Positions 1 to 6,682 of a stretch of 47,050 nt of DNA are shown here, piece after piece. The DNA lies in contig NZ_BDQY01000026.1 in the NCBI RefSeq assembly GCF_002724055.1, positions 1-47,050 of the forward strand, in the 5' to 3' direction. The DNA is from Tepidibacter mesophilus. GTDB lineage: Bacteria > Bacillota > Clostridia > Peptostreptococcales > Peptostreptococcaceae. The notes beneath the pieces were generated by a model, which had not been told where the DNA came from, made no database searches, and saw nothing but the letters and a program-made list of their open reading frames with translations. The translations under genes were made by a program, and so were the position numbers. The stretch's first letter is position 1. Every line of letters begins with the position of its first letter.

Positions 1-7
1 AATAATC

Positions 8-88
8 ATAATATAACTGAGCTCCTTATTTGTTATTTTTGGTTTTGTCACTAAAGATTATTAACAATTTAAGGCTCAGTTATGTTAT
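8..88. repeat. Imperfect inverted repeat with T-run, possible terminator
   Basis: Arms at 8-22 and 74-88 pair over 15 bases with one G-U type mismatch; the loop is 51 bases. A T-rich run follows on the plus strand at 86-92, so it could end transcription entering from the left. The long loop is unusual for a terminator, and it may belong to a mobile element end (see 114-128). Confidence 0.4.
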
Positions 89-113
89 TTTTTGAATTGA
101 ATTTATTCAATTA

Positions 114-128
114 CTTGTAAAGTGGTGT
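114..128 (+). repeat. 15-bp motif shared with the IS-like end at 46924-46938
   Basis: The motif CTTGTAAAGTGGTGT occurs here on the plus strand and, identically, on the minus strand at 46938-46924. At the far end it lies just after the stop of a probable transposase tail, so this copy may be a remnant end of the same kind of insertion sequence with its body to the left. No transposase coding is recognisable in 1-113. Confidence 0.4.
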
Positions 129-170
129 TACTAGTATATAAAAGAAAATATAATTTTAAGTTATGAATAA

Positions 171-1040
171 TTATTTCTGCGTTTTCTCAACTACAGGTAC
201 CCAAACTTGACATTTATAGTCCTCTGCATTTGGATTCCCTGGTAAATATACTTCAATTTCAGGAGCATCTGCATGTTCATATCTAGTTGCTGGAAACCAT
301 TCTGCAAAAACTTTATGCCAAATCTTTTGGATTGCATCTGGCATTGGTCCAATACTTTCAAATATAGCCCATTCACAACTAGATACATTAACAACTTCAT
401 AATTATCTAAACCTTCAATATGTTCTCCTTCTGTTGCTATCATATAATTAAATTCTTCTTGTTCTTTATCATAACCATGGCAAACTCCCAAAATTCCTAG
501 CTCACTTGCATTTTTCTTCATTTTTTCAAGTATTCCATTTTTAGCAACTTCATCCCAAAGTCTTGGTATTATCTTAAAATTTTCATGATTCTTAGTCGTT
601 ACACGCTTTGAAATCCCCACAATTTTAAATTCTTCCTTTTTTGCAATCTTGTAATTCATTCTTTTCTCTCCTTTAACTGTTATTTGAAAGGATATTGGAG
701 GAATAGCTTTTAAATTTTCTCCTTTTTTTCTTGCTTCTGATGGCGAAATGCTGTGCAATTTTTTAAAAGCTTTTGTGAATGCTTCTGGTGTTTCATATCC
801 ATATTTATATGCAATGTCTATTATTTTCTTATTACTTGACATTATATCCTTAGCTGCAAGAGACAATCTTCTTTGCCTAATATATTCACCTAATGTCATA
901 CCTGTTAACATATTAAACATTCTCATAAAATGAAATTTAGATGAATAAGCAACCTTAGCAATATCATCAGACGTAATACTATTATCAATATTTTCTTCAA
1001 TATATTCTAGTGCATTATTCATATTCTCAATCCAGTTCAT
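171..1040 (-). CDS. AraC-family regulator with GyrI-like effector-binding domain
   Basis: A 289-residue transcription regulator. Residues about 8-106 form the two helix-turn-helix units of the AraC/XylS family, placed at the N terminus as in the SoxS/Rob-like group, and residues about 126-285 form a GyrI-like (small-molecule-binding) domain. This architecture is usual for drug- or stress-responsive activators; the ligand is not predictable. The ATG follows AAAGGATGGTG. An extended -10 (TGCTATAAT, TATAAT at 1063-1068 on the minus strand) lies just upstream. No partner gene is adjacent: the next gene upstream is the broken def, so a divergent target is not evident. The frame is intact, in contrast to many neighbours. 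Confidence 0.85.
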   Translation of the reverse strand: MNWIENMNNALEYIEENIDNSITSDDIAKVAYSSKFHFMRMFNMLTGMTLGEYIRQRRLSLAAKDIMSSNKKIIDIAYKYGYETPEAFTKAFKKLHSISPSEARKKGENLKAIPPISFQITVKGEKRMNYKIAKKEEFKIVGISKRVTTKNHENFKIIPRLWDEVAKNGILEKMKKNASELGILGVCHGYDKEQEEFNYMIATEGEHIEGLDNYEVVNVSSCEWAIFESIGPMPDAIQKIWHKVFAEWFPATRYEHADAPEIEVYLPGNPNAEDYKCQVWVPVVEKTQK

Positions 1041-1062
1041 TCAGCACCATCCTTTCGCTTTA

Positions 1063-1070
1063 ATTATAGC
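1063..1070 (-). promoter_or_regulatory. Candidate extended -10 promoter of the AraC-type gene
   Basis: On the minus strand the sequence TGCTATAAT is a TG-extended -10 element 23-28 bases before the start codon. No good -35 is seen 17 bases upstream, which is common for extended -10 promoters. Inference only. Confidence 0.35.
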
Positions 1071-1205
1071 AACATAGAAAAAACTTAGCCTGTTATAAAA
1101 TGCTTTACAATGATAGATTTCTTTATCTTATTTATTTCTCTATATGTATATCATTCTCTCTATATCTTACCATGTATTTCTATGCATTGTATATTTGTGC
1201 AATAT

Positions 1206-1235
1206 AAAACAGTAGCTTTGGTTGACTACTGTTTT
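1206..1235. terminator. Hairpin of a four-copy terminator-like family (copy 1)
   Basis: Arms AAAACAGTAG (1206-1215) and CTACTGTTTT (1226-1235) pair perfectly. It lies just downstream of the broken def gene. Copies 2-4 are at 2112-2139, 9918-9949 and 12575-12604; the first three also share a preceding TTTGTGCAA. Confidence 0.7.
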
Positions 1236-1250
1236 GATTAATTGATGCTT

Positions 1251-1699
1251 CTATATATATTCACTAACTAAATCAGTAAAAAGGGTACCTTCTAAATGAT
1301 CTATTTCATGACAGAAACATTTTACTAAATCTCCTGTTCCTGTTAATATAATTTCCTCACCATTTTCATTTAAGGCTTTCACCGTTACCTTTGCAGGTCT
1401 TTTTAACTTGCCAAATGTATTTGGAATACTTAAAGATCCTTCTATGACTTTCTGACTTCCTTCCTGACTAACTATACTTGGATTAACTAACTTTATTAGA
1501 CCCTGCCCATATCTATTACAACCAATCTCTTTAATATACCTATTTGTGGAGCTGCTAATCCTCCACCATTTTCTGTATTATACATAGTATCAGCCATATC
1601 ATTTAGTATTTGTCTTATTCTATCATCTACTACTTTAACTACTTTGCTCTTTTTTCTTAATATTTCATCATCAAAGAGCCTAATTTGTCTTATTGCCAT
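1251..1699 (-). pseudogene. def: Peptide deformylase, frameshifted and lacking its metal-binding Cys
   Basis: Two frames together encode a complete polypeptide deformylase (removes N-formyl from nascent proteins; iron/zinc enzyme). The first frame runs [12 protein letters not shown] to VIDMGRV with motif 1 ([10 protein letters not shown]); it stops near 1496. Restoring one base in the ATGGGCAGGG stretch (a G run one base short) continues the reading as [11 protein letters not shown] and on to motif 3, HEIDHLEG, and the stop at 1251-1253. Motif 2 reads EGSLS instead of EGCLS, so the cysteine ligand of the metal is also lost. The gene follows an XRE gene with stop and start adjacent, so the two are cotranscribed. 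It is probably an accessory def copy that has died; the housekeeping copy is not in this window. Confidence 0.85.
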
Positions 1700-1936
1700 T
1701 TAAATTCCACCTCTACTTTTCTGTGCTCTTGATTTTCTTTTACTTTCTTCAAAAATAAAAACCTCCTCTATAGAGCAATGAAATATTTTGGAAATATCAT
1801 AAGCCAACCATATTGAAGGTTCGAACTTCTCTGTTTCAATAGAATTAATTGCTTGCCTTGATACCCCTACAAGCTCTCCTAATTGTTCTTGGGTTAATTC
1901 AAGAGATTCACGCAATTCCTTTAATCGATTTTTCAT
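1700..1936 (-). CDS. Small XRE-family regulator, first gene of an XRE-def pair
   Basis: A 78-residue single-domain helix-turn-helix protein (HTH about residues 3-58, with the TQEQLGELVGVSRQAINSIE core) and a short basic tail. The family with this length and the 'SRQAINSIE' recognition helix acts as a dimeric repressor. The start chosen is the ATG at 1936 after AGGAGGGGGAG; a longer frame to 1972 would read through the ribosome-binding site. Its promoter is flanked by two identical 11-bp sites (1956-1966, 2002-2012), which suggests autoregulation. The next gene, def, begins immediately after its stop. Confidence 0.88.
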   Translation of the reverse strand: MKNRLKELRESLELTQEQLGELVGVSRQAINSIETEKFEPSIWLAYDISKIFHCSIEEVFIFEESKRKSRAQKSRGGI

Positions 1937-1955
1937 AAACTCCCCCTCCTGTAAC

Positions 1956-1966
1956 GTTAACCTTAC
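1956..1966 (-). promoter_or_regulatory. Candidate operator copy 1 (GTAAGGTTAAC)
   Basis: This 11-bp word covers the predicted transcription start. An identical copy in the same orientation sits just upstream of the -35 at 2002-2012, 46 bases away, so a repressor bound to both would bracket the promoter. The likely ligand is the XRE protein itself (inference). Confidence 0.6.
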
Positions 1967-1972
1967 ATCCAA

Positions 1973-2001
1973 AATATACCATGATTTAATTTCAATGTCA
2001 A
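1973..2001 (-). promoter_or_regulatory. Sigma-A-type promoter of the XRE-def pair
   Basis: On the minus strand TTGACA (2001-1996) and TATATT (1978-1973) are separated by exactly 17 bases. The start codon is about 37 bases downstream of the -10. Confidence 0.8.
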
Positions 2002-2012
2002 GTTAACCTTAC
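2002..2012 (-). promoter_or_regulatory. Candidate operator copy 2 (GTAAGGTTAAC)
   Basis: Identical to the site at 1956-1966 and abutting the TTGACA of the same promoter. Confidence 0.6.
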
Positions 2013-2111
2013 CTAGTATCTATAATTTTTAAGCCTACAATTAAGTACGTTTTATTTTGCAATTATGAATTAATATAGAATTTTATATTTACTTTCTATT
2101 TGTGCAAGAAT

Positions 2112-2139
2112 AAACAGTAGCTTTGATTTGCTACTGTTT
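2112..2139. terminator. Terminator-like hairpin family, copy 2
   Basis: AAACAGTAGC (2112-2121) pairs with GCTACTGTTT (2130-2139). It follows the broken lipoprotein gene and shares the preceding TTTGTGCAA with copies 1 and 3. Confidence 0.65.
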
Positions 2140-2146
2140 TGATTAA

Positions 2147-2589
2147 TTAGTTGTCTGTGTTAATAAGTTCAAATTTTTCAACTTTACCATCAACCTCAAC
2201 AGTTACTTTAATGATTTCATCTTTCGATATTATCAAATCACCTCTACTACTTGAGCTATGAATAATTTCCTTTTTATATGGTTTTCCAATATTTCCGCTT
2301 CCTCTTCCGTGAAGAGTTTCATAGGAATATTGTAATTCCTGTGCTTCTAATAAATCTTCAATTTTTCCTTTATAGGTAAGAGTAAATATATCTTCTGATT
2401 TAAAATCATAGTCTATTTTTTATCTATTTCAGTAAAGATTTGGGTTGCACTTATTTTGAGCTCCCCTATCCAATTTTCACTTTCTCCTCTAAAAATATAA
2501 TTATGATGAATTACTACCTTATTTGAGCAACCTGTTGTCAGTAAGATTATCAAAGCAAACAAAACTAAGACTATTTTATTATTAATTAT
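2147..2589 (-). pseudogene. Lipoprotein gene with lost start codon and one-base frameshift
   Basis: The 5' part encodes a lipoprotein signal, hydrophobic VLVLFALIILLTTGC with lipobox cysteine. At GATAAAAAATAG a stop appears; adding one A to the six-A run restores reading (DKKIDYDFKSED) to the stop at 2147-2149, giving about 148 residues. The codon at the expected start, after GGGGGA, is ATA instead of ATG. The family is not recognised. Two independent lesions argue for a true pseudogene rather than a single sequencing slip. Confidence 0.7.
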
Positions 2590-2841
2590 ATAAATTCCCC
2601 CTTTTAATCGAACAAATAATACTGCACTACCCTATTATATATTTTCTTTACATAACTATATAGGAATCCTATAATTATCGTAGTATTCGCTAATTGTGAC
2701 TTAATTCATTATAGTTTCCATAAACTACATGTAATTAATGTAGTATGCAATTTAATTATTATAAATTAGTACGCATTTTAAGAATATTGCTACACAAAAT
2801 CTATTTAATTCATATTTTTGATAATTGCAGGTTTACTTTAT

Positions 2842-2871
2842 CCTCCCTAACTATATAATACAGTTAGGAGG
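2842..2871 (+). promoter_or_regulatory. Hairpin enclosing the ribosome-binding site of a 28-residue ORF
   Basis: CCTCCCTAACT (2842-2852) pairs with AGTTAGGAGG (2862-2871) with one bulged C. The right arm is the Shine-Dalgarno sequence of the ORF starting at 2879, so the site would be hidden in the folded RNA. Confidence 0.5.
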
Positions 2872-2878
2872 CGATTTT

Positions 2879-2965
2879 ATGGTTGATTTTTTATTAGAAA
2901 TGATTTCATGTATTCTTCCAGATGTACTTCTTGATCTCTTTAGATCTAACACAGACTGTATATGA
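2879..2965 (+). CDS. 28-residue hydrophobic peptide
   Basis: The peptide starts MVDFLLEMISCILPDVLLD and ends FRSNTDCI. A strong AGGAGG lies seven bases before the ATG but within a hairpin. It has no recognised family. The size, hydrophobic character and hidden ribosome-binding site recall type I toxin peptides, but nothing proves this. Downstream, a second hairpin (2981-3015) and a 101-base stretch complementary to the FAD oxidoreductase mRNA could lie on the same transcript. It may also be a fortuitous ORF. Confidence 0.4.
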   Translation: MVDFLLEMISCILPDVLLDLFRSNTDCI

Positions 2966-2980
2966 AAAATGTTGTAATAA

Positions 2981-3015
2981 GGTCCAGTACAGAACACAGA
3001 TGCTGGTACTGGGCC
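2981..3015. repeat. Inverted repeat, GGTCCAGTAC / GTACTGGGCC
   Basis: Ten-base arms at 2981-2990 and 3006-3015 with one G-U type mismatch, GC-rich for this region. No T-run follows, so it is not a typical terminator. Confidence 0.45.
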
Positions 3016-3072
3016 ATGCTCTATGGATCTAGATATAGGACAATAAAAATACAGTACCTATGCAATACTGTA

Positions 3073-3173
3073 CATCTATAACCCTGGTTCTAAAAATTAT
3101 CTTTATTCCCATATCAATTAATTTATTTGTAACGGCATTTTCTATCAAAGTTACATCATATAGACTTGCATGA
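3073..3173. repeat. 101-bp duplicate of an internal piece of the FAD oxidoreductase gene
   Basis: These 101 bases match 16013-16113 with only three substitutions and no gaps. The source encodes about residues 85-118 of the FAD-dependent oxidoreductase on the minus strand. The flanks are unrelated, so this is a dispersed gene fragment. The orientation is the same as in the source; a plus-strand transcript here would be antisense to the oxidoreductase mRNA. Confidence 0.85.
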
Positions 3174-3248
3174 GCATACTTCTCAGTATTGCGGCCATTA
3201 CAAAAAATACTAGCTTTATATTAAAACCTGAGCAATAGAAACTTCTAA

Positions 3249-3582
3249 GCTCAGATACTATTGGTGAACGTATTAAAAAGCTTAGAATGAATAAAAATCA
3301 AAAGCTAAAGAATTGGGTGATTTAATAAGCATTTCCTGTTGTGGTGTAATACACTATGAACTTAATAATGCATATCCGTCAAAAAAGGTTCTAATTAATC
3401 TTGTCACTATTTTAGAAAAAGAAGTTCTTTGTGATAGTTATTATAAATTTATTATAAAGGATTATGGAAATATTCTAAAGAAGTGGAGAGAAAAAAATAA
3501 GTTTAAAATTTATGAAGCTTGTAAAATATTAGATTTCTCTGAAAATACTTATATAGCTTGGAAAAACAGAATACAATTATAA
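3249..3582 (+). pseudogene. XRE-type protein, frameshifted and without a start codon
   Basis: Reading begins TIGERIKKLRMNKNQ, the first helices of an XRE domain, then one base is missing in a CAAAAG run and the frame continues as KAKELGDLISISCC to a second helix-turn-helix-like part (LKKWREKNKFKIYEACKILDF) and the stop at 3580-3582. An in-frame TAG and no start precede it. Two such motifs in one protein are found in some clostridial and phage regulators. Confidence 0.6.
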
Positions 3583-3732
3583 GTAGAAAAATGTACTACA
3601 AACTCATTCATTTTTTCAGTGAAATAGATGAATAGATAAAAACTATGAATATGAAGATATCTTCTATTATGTAGGAAACAAAATATTTTAATCTTGAACT
3701 TAGTATACTTTTGTTAATTATTTGTAAAATTT

Positions 3733-3760
3733 CAAAATCCTTTAAAGGATTTTGAGTTTT
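3733..3760 (+). terminator. Rho-independent terminator
   Basis: A perfect 22-base palindrome at 3733-3754, centred on TTTAAA, is followed by AGTTTTTC. It would end transcription from the XRE pseudogene. Confidence 0.7.
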
Positions 3761-3825
3761 TCTGTCTAATTATACCCTTTAAGATATAAATATTTTCTGT
3801 GCAAGGAATCTTTATATCAACATCA

Positions 3826-3860
3826 AAAATACACTACTTATACTATAGGTAGTGTATTTT
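3826..3860. terminator. Bidirectional terminator hairpin
   Basis: AAAATACACTAC (3826-3837) pairs perfectly with GTAGTGTATTTT (3849-3860); A/T runs flank both sides. Confidence 0.65.
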
Positions 3861-3983
3861 CATTTATGTATATATTTTTTATTACATCAGAACATTAGTC
3901 CTTTAAATATATAAATTTTTTATTATATTTTTTTCTATTAATTGCAATAATCAAAATATAAAATTGATCCATGAGGGTTTTGT

Positions 3984-4205
3984 ATGTATACTAATGACCA
4001 GCTTCAAATAATTATAAATTCTTTAGACTTTTCAATTGATAGATTGGAAAATCACCTAAAGTATAGTTCTAACTATCTATCTATTGAAGAAAAGAAAGAT
4101 ATACAATCTGATATTGAAGATTATAAAGAAATACAGATAAAAACAGAATGGGTTTTAGGAAATAATGAGATTGAAAAGGTTTTAGGAGATATGTTTAAAG
4201 GGTAG
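3984..4205 (+). CDS. Small acidic helical protein of unknown function
   Basis: A 73-residue protein, mostly predicted helix, starting MYTNDQLQII and rich in Glu, Asp and Lys. No family is recognised. A weak ribosome-binding site (GAGGG) lies about eight bases before the ATG. Its stop codon lies inside the terminator hairpin at 4201-4218, an arrangement also approached by the gene at 4701, which supports a real one-gene transcript. Confidence 0.6.
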   Translation: MYTNDQLQIIINSLDFSIDRLENHLKYSSNYLSIEEKKDIQSDIEDYKEIQIKTEWVLGNNEIEKVLGDMFKG

Positions 4206-4223
4206 CTTTAAAGCTACCTTTTA
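4198..4223 (+). terminator. Rho-independent terminator overlapping a stop codon
   Basis: GGTAGCTTT pairs with AAAGCTACC (4201-4218) and is followed by TTTTAATTT. The TAG stop of the preceding gene is in the left arm. Confidence 0.8.
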
Positions 4224-4261
4224 ATTTGAATAAACTAATAAACTAGTAACTCTAACCCTAT

Positions 4262-4456
4262 TTAATATAGATTATTTTTTATCATACTTAGTTTTCTTAA
4301 TAAATACTCTCCTCGGTGTCCATAGTTTTTTGTGTAATAATTTGCTAAACTCTCTAATTGATTTAACTGTTCTTCATTTATATTATTAATACTATCTATC
4401 ATTTCAGATATTCCATTAAACATTATATAATCTGCTCCTATATTTCTTTCTCCCAT
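4262..4456 (-). CDS. Small protein of unknown function
   Basis: A 64-residue soluble, helical protein (MGERNIGADYIMF...) with a good ribosome-binding site, AGGAGG, eight bases upstream of its ATG. No family is recognised. It converges on the plus-strand gene that ends at 4205. The frame is intact. Confidence 0.6.
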   Translation of the reverse strand: MGERNIGADYIMFNGISEMIDSINNINEEQLNQLESLANYYTKNYGHRGEYLLRKLSMIKNNLY

Positions 4457-4700
4457 AAAAAATCCTCCTATAATTGTTATACATAGGAGTATTGACTTTT
4501 TAAAATTATTAATTCATTAACTTTAAGATTATATTTAGAAAATAATTAGAGTCAAAACCCTACTTATAACATATATTATACTGAGTTTAAGTTTTTATGA
4601 ATATATTTAAATACAAATATTAGTAAATTATATTTTGTATTTCTAATTCATATGTTTATTTTTGTACCTAATTTTATATTAACAAGGAGAGGATTTTAAG

Positions 4701-4892
4701 ATGAAAAAAATACTATTTTATAAAAAATACAATATTAAAGAAACTCTAATTAAATACGAATGTAAAACTATAAGGGAATTAGAAGATAAGTTAGCTGAAG
4801 AATTAAGAGAAAAATATGATACAGGGATTATAAATATATACATTAATAATAATATGATGATTATTAAAGTTGAAAATGATATTTCTATATAA
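4701..4892 (+). CDS. Small basic protein of unknown function
   Basis: A 63-residue protein starting MKKILFYKKYNIKE, with a central charged helix and a C-terminal part likely to form beta strands (IINIYINNNMMIIKVEN). AAGGAGAGG precedes the ATG. The transcript ends at the terminator at 4893-4925. No family is recognised. Confidence 0.6.
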   Translation: MKKILFYKKYNIKETLIKYECKTIRELEDKLAEELREKYDTGIINIYINNNMMIIKVENDISI

Positions 4893-4925
4893 AAGGGGTA
4901 GCTCTTAATTAAAAGCTACCTTTTT
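4893..4925 (+). terminator. Rho-independent terminator
   Basis: GGTAGCT (4897-4903) pairs with AGCTACC (4914-4920), followed by TTTTTA. The same GGTAGCT/AGCTACC stem is used at 4201-4218. Confidence 0.8.
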
Positions 4926-4958
4926 AGATTGAAATTGATTGCATAAAAAAAGATGTAT

Positions 4959-5086
4959 CTAAAATAAAATGACCACCTTTATTTTTTCAAAGAAGTGTGC
5001 TTGACTCATTCCTAGATACTCAAACATTTTATATGTAATTTCTTTAAAATCTGGAGTTACTTGTTGGATTTTTTAGCTTTAGCCAC
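4959..5086 (-). pseudogene. Short 'MAKAK' protein, one-base frameshift
   Basis: From a GTG start the frame reads MAKAKK and soon stops. Adding one A to a six-A run gives a 42-residue protein with the sequence IQQVTPDFKEITYKMFEYLG and on to a TAG at 4959-4961. The family is unknown; two other broken short genes in this region also begin MAK (10053-10304 and 11431-11577). The start overlaps the end of the small membrane ORF upstream. Confidence 0.5.
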
Positions 5087-5090
5087 TTGA

Positions 5091-5177
5091 TTACCCCTTC
5101 TTAAATCTATTATATGCTGATACTGCAATTACAAAGGCTACAATGCTAATTATTAAAGTTATAAGTTTTATACTAAC
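5091..5177 (-). pseudogene. 28-residue single-span membrane peptide lacking a normal start
   Basis: After AAGGAGG, at the proper distance, the first codon is GTT, and the frame then reads SIKLITLIISIVAFVIAVS-AYNRFKKG: one membrane helix and a basic tail. GTT is not a usual start, so the start was probably lost (GTG to GTT). The downstream MAKAK gene overlaps its end, suggesting a former two-gene unit. Confidence 0.4.
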
Positions 5178-5278
5178 TTTTCGCCTCCTTCGATTTAACA
5201 TACGAACTTTTTTTAGGGTTTGCTTGATTTGTTTATTTAATTAGTTCAATGTTCAGACTAATCTACCCTCGATTCATT

Positions 5279-5431
5279 CTAATCATTCTCAACTTTACGT
5301 AAGCTTTTAGCCGTATCCTCTAATTTTTTAATGATAGAATCTAGCTCATTATCATCATAAGATAATAAGCTAAGTTTATTAACTACATCCTCCAATACAT
5401 TAGTAATTCTATCAGTTGTCCATTGTTCCAT
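5279..5431 (-). CDS. 50-residue acidic helical protein
   Basis: MEQWTTDRITNVLEDVVNKL then an acidic helix ending KSLRKVEND. The ribosome-binding site GGGAGAGGG lies just upstream of the ATG. The heptad-like spacing of Leu, Ile and Val suggests a coiled coil. No family is recognised. The frame is intact although the neighbours on both sides are broken. Confidence 0.5.
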   Translation of the reverse strand: MEQWTTDRITNVLEDVVNKLSLLSYDDNELDSIIKKLEDTAKSLRKVEND

Positions 5432-5554
5432 CTCTACCCTCTCCCTTCTATATATATAATTCTACACAAAAGGATTTTTTTCCTTTTACTAATCATATTC
5501 AATTCATTAAACATTAACATAAATAAAAGGCAGTTTTCTTTCCTTGTCTTTTTA

Positions 5555-5660
5555 CTTACCATGGCGTACTAATCTTTTGTATCAAAGCTATCCCTCTGTT
5601 TTTATAATCTTCATTTGATTTTATTATCTCTTCTTCAAAAAGCTTTCCTTTGTCGGCCAT
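5555..5660 (-). pseudogene. N-terminal fragment of a RecU-like Holliday junction resolvase
   Basis: The fragment reads MADKGKLFEEEIIKSNEDY, then KNRGIALIQKISTPW and a TAA. It matches the start of the phage/Bacillus-type RecU nuclease fold (an N-terminal G-K/R-x-x-E helix and the IALIQK-x-x-TP strand). A stop stands where a Lys-Val continuation is expected (VKRQGKK follows in frame), and the catalytic core is absent. A one-base slip between the two halves cannot be excluded. RecU-like genes of this type are common in prophages and conjugative elements. Confidence 0.5.
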
Positions 5661-5837
5661 TTTATAATTCTTTTTATAGCTTGTATCTCTCAAAATCTCA
5701 CATACCTAATTCTTGAATTGTATTTATATAACACCACATTTTTTAATATTTTACATAAATGTTTAACATTTACATAAAGTAACCGATATAATATTGTAAT
5801 GGAAAAATATGTTTAATAGTAAAAGGAGGTAATTTAC

Positions 5838-6341
5838 ATGTCTACTAATAATAATGAAACAGATAGTGTTAAAAAAGTAGAATGCAAAGGATTAGGAGGT
5901 TGGTTGATACTTCTTGGAATTGGTATAGTATGAAACCCTCCAAAATTAATATATTCAACTTATACTATCTTTAAAAGTTGCTTTTCGAAAAATAATTGGT
6001 CTCTAATAACTTCCCCTAGCAGTCCAAATTATCATGCATTACTCAAATCAACTATTATTTTTGAGCTTGCAGCAAACATTATTATGATAATTCTTTCATT
6101 AGGAGTTTTACTTTTATTTTTTAAAAAGTCTAAACATTTTCCCAAAGCATGGATAAGTACATTTATATTTTTGATAGCTTCCCACGTGATTGATATAATT
6201 TTATGCAAACAAATTCCATTAATAGGTGAATATGAGTTAAAGAATTTATATAATCAACTACTTATATCTATAATTTCATTATCAATTTGGGCACCATATT
6301 TAATAAAATCTAAACGAGTGAAAAATACCTTTGTAGAATAG
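5838..6341 (+). pseudogene. DUF2569-like membrane protein interrupted by one TGA
   Basis: One uninterrupted frame of 168 codons except for a TGA at 5931-5933 (codon 32). It starts after AAAGGAGG with MSTNNNETDSVKKVECKGLGGW; the GLGGWLILLGIGI segment is the first membrane helix and matches the GIGGWLIL start of DUF2569 proteins. Three more hydrophobic segments follow and the tail is basic (LIKSKRVKNTF). The single stop at the end of helix 1 suggests a recent nonsense mutation. Confidence 0.6.
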
Positions 6342-6358
6342 GCAATCTAAGAGATTGC
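6342..6358 (+). terminator. Short hairpin after the DUF2569-like gene
   Basis: GCAATCT (6342-6348) pairs with AGATTGC (6352-6358). Only a weak T-rich tail follows. Confidence 0.4.
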
Positions 6359-6406
6359 ATTAATTTGTAATCTCTTTATCTTCTAATAACTTCTAATACT
6401 CTTATT

Positions 6407-6565
6407 CTAAAACTTAATTTCAAATTTCCCTGGCTTAATTTCCACTTCTAATCCTTCAACTTCAAGTACTTCTCCTGTGATCTTATTAATTATATTTACA
6501 TCATCTATAACTAGGTTTTTCTTTAAATCTACCCAAGCTAAAAATTCCTTTATATCGTCTTTCAT
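6407..6565 (-). CDS. 52-residue acidic protein of unknown function
   Basis: MKDDIKEFLAWVDLKKNL then a stretch of alternating Glu, Val and Leu ending GKFEIKF. A GGGGG ribosome-binding site lies before the ATG. It looks like a small beta-rich protein of the kind found in phage-derived regions, but no family is recognised. Confidence 0.5.
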   Translation of the reverse strand: MKDDIKEFLAWVDLKKNLVIDDVNIINKITGEVLEVEGLEVEIKPGKFEIKF

Positions 6566-6623
6566 ATATTCAACCCCCAGATTAATTCTAATTTTATCAA
6601 TATCAATTATTTATATTCATTAC

Positions 6624-6670
6624 TTAATTTGTTATAATTATTCAGCATTTGTATAAATATAACAAATTAA
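6624..6670 (+). promoter_or_regulatory. Promoter bracketed by a perfect 13-bp inverted repeat
   Basis: TTAATTTGTTATA (6624-6636) and TATAACAAATTAA (6658-6670) are exact reverse complements. Between and within them, TTGTTA and TATAAA are spaced by 17 bases, a plausible promoter for the DUF805 gene. The right arm abuts its ribosome-binding site, so the repeat could be an operator or a leader hairpin. Confidence 0.55.
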
Positions 6671-6682
6671 GGTGGTGAAGTA

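Larger units (their letters stand above)
3583..3983. other. Intergenic stretch with two terminators
   Basis: No coding region is supported. It contains the palindromic hairpin at 3733-3754 and the hairpin at 3826-3860, each followed or flanked by T-rich sequence. Confidence 0.6.

Noticed and set aside
5838-6341. In-frame TGA codons as a sign of TGA recoding (Trp or Sec)
   Set aside because: The oxidoreductase subunit at 16364 ends in TGA with an overlapping ATGA start of the next gene, long housekeeping genes contain no internal TGA, and one of the broken genes has TAG instead. Normal stop usage fits better.
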